Source of the DNA: CAZEDU01 sp964511185
GTDB taxonomy: Bacteria; Myxococcota; Myxococcia; Myxococcales; Myxococcaceae
Direction of reading: 5' to 3'
Assembly: GCA_964511185.1 (NCBI GenBank)
Contig: CAZEDU010000010.1
Span: 1-62,878, forward strand
Length of the DNA: 62,878 nt
The position numbers and the translations under genes were made by a program. This document shows positions 59,358 through 62,878 of the stretch, one piece after another; the stretch's first letter is position 1, and each line of letters opens with the position of its first letter. Under the pieces are notes generated by a model, which worked only from the letters and a program-made list of their open reading frames with translations, did not search any database and was not told the origin of the DNA.

Positions 59358-59467
59358 CGGTTCTCCGAGAATGCGAGTGACGCGGGCCAACGATGATACG
59401 GGCCTTCGTCTTCCCGACCGCGATGCGGGGCGGCGGGCGCTCGCTCGGCCGCCTGCGGAGCCAGCGG

Positions 59468-61696
59468 CTACGTGTACCGCTTGCGCATCAAGAACAGGAT
59501 TCCGTCCTTCGCGCAGTGCTCGCAGTAGCCGAACCGGGACGCCATGGTCTTCAGCGTGTCCTCGACCTGCTGCTTCTCTTTGCTGGTCAGCTGGTCGCGA
59601 TCGTCCGACAGGTACTTGAGGACGTTCTCCTTGTTGCGCCGGAGCACCCGCTTGCGCTCTTCGAAGAAGTGGTCGCGCAGCCTTCGGAACAGCTCGGGGA
59701 AGATGCGCGCGTAGTCCATCTCGGTGTCGGGGTTGTCGAGCTTGTGGGCGCCGATCTGCGAGATGATCCCGCGGCGGAAGTCACCGGAGTCTTCGCCCTT
59801 GGGCATGACGATCGCCTCGAGCTCGCCCATGCGCGCCTCGTCGGGCCGCTCCATCTCGCCGGTCACCCGGTTGCGCATCTTCTCGCCCTTCACCCAGTGC
59901 GAGACGTGCTGCACGTAGCGCTCGAACAGCTCGCGGTACTGCCCTTCCGACACCAGCCCCATCGAGTCGCGCACCTCCGCGTCGATCTGCTCGAGGCACT
60001 CGCTCTCGACCAGCCGCACGAACTCCTCGTGGTCGTGGTAGCCGTCGACGACCTCCTGCTGCAGAAACTCGTAGACGCTCTTGTCCTTGCACAGCGCCTG
60101 CAGCTCCTCGAGCACGGCCTGCGGGTTCAAGCACTTGTAGCTCGCGTTCTGCGCGGCGTTGAACAGCGCGGTGCGGACCTCGCGGGCGGACGCGCCGCTG
60201 CGGCCTTCGTAGTTCGGGTAGGCGTCGGACTCCTCGTAGACGAACTGCAGGTTCTTCTTCAGCTCCTTGGCCTGGCCGAGCGAGAGCCGGTCGGGCGGCG
60301 CGCCTTCGCTGTACAGGTGCAGCTTCTCGAGCGGGCTCAGGTGATCGATGAGCTCCTTCACGTCCGGCGGGTAGCGGTCGGGGATGGGCTTCTTGAGCCG
60401 CGTGAGCACCGCCCACGCCGCGGCGACCTCGGTGGCGTGCGGCGCCACGTGCTTGCCCACCGACGCCGCGGTGACCTGCGCGTCGTAGATCTCCTGCTCG
60501 ACCTTGAAGCGGCGCAGGTATGGCACGCGCACGAGCTCGATTCGGCCCTTGAACGAGGCGAAGTCGGGCAGCTCCTTGAACGCGGCGAGGTGCTTCTCGT
60601 TCGACGAGGCGATGAGCACCTCGTCGAGCTGCAAGATGAAGTGCTCGAGCGGCACCTCGGCGGTCTCGCTCGCGCCCAACAGGTACTTGAAGGTCTCGAG
60701 CGGCCGCTTGAGCAGGTCGGAGTACTCGATGATGCCGCGGTTGGCGGACACCAGCGCGCCGTGCGGCTGGAACAGCACGATGTTCTGCAGCGCCGCGGGC
60801 AGGTTGCCCTGGCTGCGGTCGGCGGTGACCTGGTGGTACGCCGCGTCGACGCTCATCTGCGGCTCGACGGCGAAGGTCCCCGATTGGTAGCGGCGCGAGA
60901 TGTAGAAGCGCTCGACCTGCACGTGGCGCAACACTTTCAAATAGTCGCCGCCGTTCGCGGTGAGCAGCGCGGAGTAGGCGGTGCGGCACTTGTGGCAGAG
61001 CTCGCCTTCGAGCAGGTACTCCGAGACGATGAAGTCTTCCTTCCCTTCGGTGCTCTTGAGCGCGTTGTCGATGAGCTTTCGGCGCTCGGCGCGCGGCACC
61101 AGGAACAGCGGGTGGTCCTTCATCTCGCAGGTGAGGCGGACGTCGATGCTCTCGCTCTCCAGGTGCGCGAAGGTGGCGAGCTCGCCGCCCGCGCCGGTCT
61201 TCTCGGAGAAGCCGATGGAGCCCTTCACCAGCTTCTCGGACGGGAAGACCCAGTTGATCTTGTAGAGCGCGCCGACCGGCAGCCGCGAGTACGTCTCCAT
61301 GCCGCGCTTGAGCGCCTCGACGATCGTCGACTTCGCCGAGCCGTTCGGGCCGTGCAGGAGGATGAGCTTGTTGATCCGGCCTGAGCGCACGAAGTTCGAG
61401 ATCAGGCGATAGATCGCGTTCTGCACCTCTTCCTGGCCCGCGACGCGGCCGTCGCGCTCGCCGTCGTGGTGGTCGAACACCTTGAAGCGGCGGATCTTGC
61501 CGGTGGGGTGCGGCACGTGCTCCGACCCGAAGTGGTCGATCGCGTCTTTCAGGTACTGCGCCGCGTTGCGCGCCTGCAGCCGCGGCGACTGAAAGAACAG
61601 GTTGAGGTACTCCTCGAACGAGAGGATCGAGCGGTTCTTCACGAAGTCGCTGGAGACCTCGGAGCCGACCAGCTGCAGAAAGCGCTTGGCTTCCAC
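59468..61696 (-). CDS. prkA: PrkA-type serine protein kinase / AAA+ protein
   Basis: 742 aa, longer than the 640-residue E. coli YeaG. P-loop at about residue 113-121 (LLHGPNGSAKSTIVEAL). Other PrkA blocks are IGFSEKTGAGGELA, DHPLFLVPRAERRKLI, and zinc-ribbon-like CHKCRTAY near 235; the C-terminal CEHCAKDG is an added feature. Then the PrkA-specific domain IEYSDLLKRPLETFKYLLGASE and DEVLIASSNEKHLAAF. In Bacillus PrkA acts as a protease or kinase in sporulation; in enterobacteria it works with YeaH and YcgB (SpoVR). Neither partner is next to it here. It diverges from the Cys-rich lipoprotein by 87 bp. Confidence 0.92.
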   Translation of the reverse strand: MEAKRFLQLVGSEVSSDFVKNRSILSFEEYLNLFFQSPRLQARNAAQYLKDAIDHFGSEHVPHPTGKIRRFKVFDHHDGERDGRVAGQEEVQNAIYRLISNFVRSGRINKLILLHGPNGSAKSTIVEALKRGMETYSRLPVGALYKINWVFPSEKLVKGSIGFSEKTGAGGELATFAHLESESIDVRLTCEMKDHPLFLVPRAERRKLIDNALKSTEGKEDFIVSEYLLEGELCHKCRTAYSALLTANGGDYLKVLRHVQVERFYISRRYQSGTFAVEPQMSVDAAYHQVTADRSQGNLPAALQNIVLFQPHGALVSANRGIIEYSDLLKRPLETFKYLLGASETAEVPLEHFILQLDEVLIASSNEKHLAAFKELPDFASFKGRIELVRVPYLRRFKVEQEIYDAQVTAASVGKHVAPHATEVAAAWAVLTRLKKPIPDRYPPDVKELIDHLSPLEKLHLYSEGAPPDRLSLGQAKELKKNLQFVYEESDAYPNYEGRSGASAREVRTALFNAAQNASYKCLNPQAVLEELQALCKDKSVYEFLQQEVVDGYHDHEEFVRLVESECLEQIDAEVRDSMGLVSEGQYRELFERYVQHVSHWVKGEKMRNRVTGEMERPDEARMGELEAIVMPKGEDSGDFRRGIISQIGAHKLDNPDTEMDYARIFPELFRRLRDHFFEERKRVLRRNKENVLKYLSDDRDQLTSKEKQQVEDTLKTMASRFGYCEHCAKDGILFLMRKRYT

Positions 61697-61783
61697 TTGA
61701 TTCCTCCTGGTGCTTTGGTGCCGCCCGTCGCCCGCAACCGATTAACCCACAGGCCGTGGGCCTTCGTCACTGCCGAACACGTC

Positions 61784-62878
61784 ATGCGCCCTCTCCTTCC
61801 CGCAGCTTTGTTCGCGATCCTCGCTTGGGGCTGTCCTGCCCAGAACGCCCAGCCCTGCGACTCGGATGCTCAGTGTCCGGACGGGCGGTGTCGCCGCGGC
61901 TCCTGTGGGCCGGTGTGCCTGGTCGACGCCGAGTGCGGGTCGGACCAGGTGTGCCAGAGCGGCCAGTGCGCCGCCCGCCCCCAGTGCGCGGCCGACGTCG
62001 ACTGCGCGGCCGGCTTCGTGTGCGGGGCCGGTGTCTGCGAGTGCCAGAGCGACCTGGCGTGCGCCGCGAACCAGGCGTGCATCGCGGGAAAGTGTCAGAC
62101 GCGCGCGCGCTGCAGCGCCGACGCAGACTGCGCCGCGCTGGGCCGCCGCTGCGAAGTGACGCAAGGGCTGTGCATCCCCCCGTGCGTGCTCGCCACCGAC
62201 TGCGCGCCCGGGCTCGACCCGCAGATCGCCCTGGCGCTGTACCAATGCGACACGGGCTCCTGCCGGCGGCGCTGCGTGAACGACGCGACGTGCGGGCAGG
62301 GCCTCATCTGCGACCTGGGGGTCTGCAAGACCGCCGAGTGCAAGACGTTCACCGACTGCCCTGGCGGCCAGTACTGCACGTCCGCGGGCAACGGCCGCTG
62401 CCAGCCTTACCAGCCGTGCGGCGCGGGCCAGGCGTGCGGCGCGAACCAGGTGTGCCAGGCGTTCGACGCCGCGGAGTGCCCGCCTGGTTTTCCGTGCGCG
62501 ACGGCCATCTGCCAAGCGCTCCCGCGGTGCGCGATCGACGCCGACTGCACCGGCGCCACGCCCGCCTACTGCCAGGACGCGCACTGCCAGCCCACGGTGG
62601 CGTGCACCGGCGCATGCTCGGCGGGCTTGGCGTGCATCGCGAGCCGATGCGTGCCGAGCGTGTGCCGCGGCCACGCCGACTGTCCGAACGGCCAGGCGTG
62701 CGTCGATGCCCAGTGCGTCGCCGCTCCGGCGCCGGGGGACGTGAACGCCTTGAGCCTCACGCCCACCTCCGCCCTGCTCGAGGTCGGCGACACGCTTCAG
62801 CTCCGGCTCATCGCCTACCGGCTCGACGGCTCGAGCTTTCCGCTCCAGAGCGCCACCTTCACGGTGGTCGACGAGAAC
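61784..62878 (+). CDS. Cys-rich repeat lipoprotein with Ig-like C-terminal part (truncated by window edge)
   Basis: At least 365 codons, open at the right edge. ATG 61784; the signal MRPLLPAALFAILAWGC ends in lipobox AWGC. About residues 20-310 are short Cys-rich units like those in the 599-aa lipoprotein at 10.2-12 kb (CDSDAQCPDGRCRRGSCGPVC, DADCAALGRRCE). From about residue 320 the text changes to a non-Cys, beta-rich stretch (LSLTPTSALLEVGDTLQLRLIAYRLDG), like the start of a bacterial Ig-like domain. It is likely a surface-exposed stalk protein. It is divergent from prkA. Confidence 0.75.
   Translation, partial: MRPLLPAALFAILAWGCPAQNAQPCDSDAQCPDGRCRRGSCGPVCLVDAECGSDQVCQSGQCAARPQCAADVDCAAGFVCGAGVCECQSDLACAANQACIAGKCQTRARCSADADCAALGRRCEVTQGLCIPPCVLATDCAPGLDPQIALALYQCDTGSCRRRCVNDATCGQGLICDLGVCKTAECKTFTDCPGGQYCTSAGNGRCQPYQPCGAGQACGANQVCQAFDAAECPPGFPCATAICQALPRCAIDADCTGATPAYCQDAHCQPTVACTGACSAGLACIASRCVPSVCRGHADCPNGQACVDAQCVAAPAPGDVNALSLTPTSALLEVGDTLQLRLIAYRLDGSSFPLQSATFTVVDEN

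Noticed and set aside
1..62878. tRNA, rRNA, CRISPR array, prophage or complete insertion sequence
   Set aside because: No tRNA cloverleaf or CCA-type end, no rRNA stretch, no direct-repeat array with unique spacers, and no transposase or integrase gene was recognised by reading.

Overview
The window is high-GC, gene-dense DNA that reads like a chromosome fragment from a myxobacterium or close relative (Myxococcota/Deltaproteobacteria). The evidence is Glt/Nfs-type gliding or spore-coat envelope proteins, many Cys-rich lipoproteins, a MoxR-DUF58-transglutaminase cluster and a SelA gene. It is draft sequence: there are two N gaps (38092-38101 and 46026-46069) and two apparent single-base frameshifts (near 20449 and 49605). 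I recognise no rRNA, tRNA, CRISPR array or intact insertion sequence.

Left region (1-12 kb, minus strand): a run of envelope genes transcribed leftward. In order they are a 599-aa Cys-rich lipoprotein, a von Willebrand A (VWA) lipoprotein resembling the gliding adhesin CglB, two outer-membrane beta-barrels (GltA/GltB or NfsA/NfsB type), and three TPR proteins in the order GltC, GltD/AgmU and GltE/AglT. The run is cut by the left edge, so partner genes may lie outside. Next come a ribosomal protein L3 gene standing outside its usual operon, a coiled-coil protein, a HupE/UreJ-like membrane protein and small Zn-ribbon and membrane proteins.

16-23.6 kb (mostly plus): a lytic transglycosylase, a STAS-like protein, the MoxR/DUF58/TgpA cluster (last gene frameshifted), a small Cys-rich lipoprotein, an RpoH-class sigma factor behind a structured leader, and a decayed toxin gene facing an intact XRE antitoxin.

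23.8-36 kb: a nucleotide-translocase-like transporter fused to HEAT repeats, followed by a free cyclic-nucleotide-binding domain, then an OPT peptide transporter. On the minus strand are RluD-type pseudouridine synthase, a small conserved protein, a J-like/RodZ-like protein and an overlapping chain of TPR-lytic transglycosylase, SelA and HNH protein.

36-45 kb: a 7-TM-like sensor kinase, TesB thioesterase, a small lipoprotein and an ABC-F ATPase. A perfect 25-bp dyad precedes a neighbourhood of zinc metallopeptidase, PrsW-like protease and ATP-grasp ligase.

45-53.5 kb: a Sir2 deacylase and inositol catabolism genes (iolG, iolB divergent from iolC and a DUF2090 aldolase), then cmk, hisC and accA, and a family 2 glycosyltransferase.

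53.5 kb to the end: a double-length ArsA/Get3 ATPase, an NtrC-type regulator coupled to a histidine kinase with a degenerate ATP site, a dCMP deaminase, a trypsin-like lipoprotein, PrkA kinase, and a Cys-rich lipoprotein cut by the right edge. A palindromic repeat built on GGGACTGTCCC occurs at three intergenic sites.

Gene family names come from reading protein sequences and recalled family features, not from searches.
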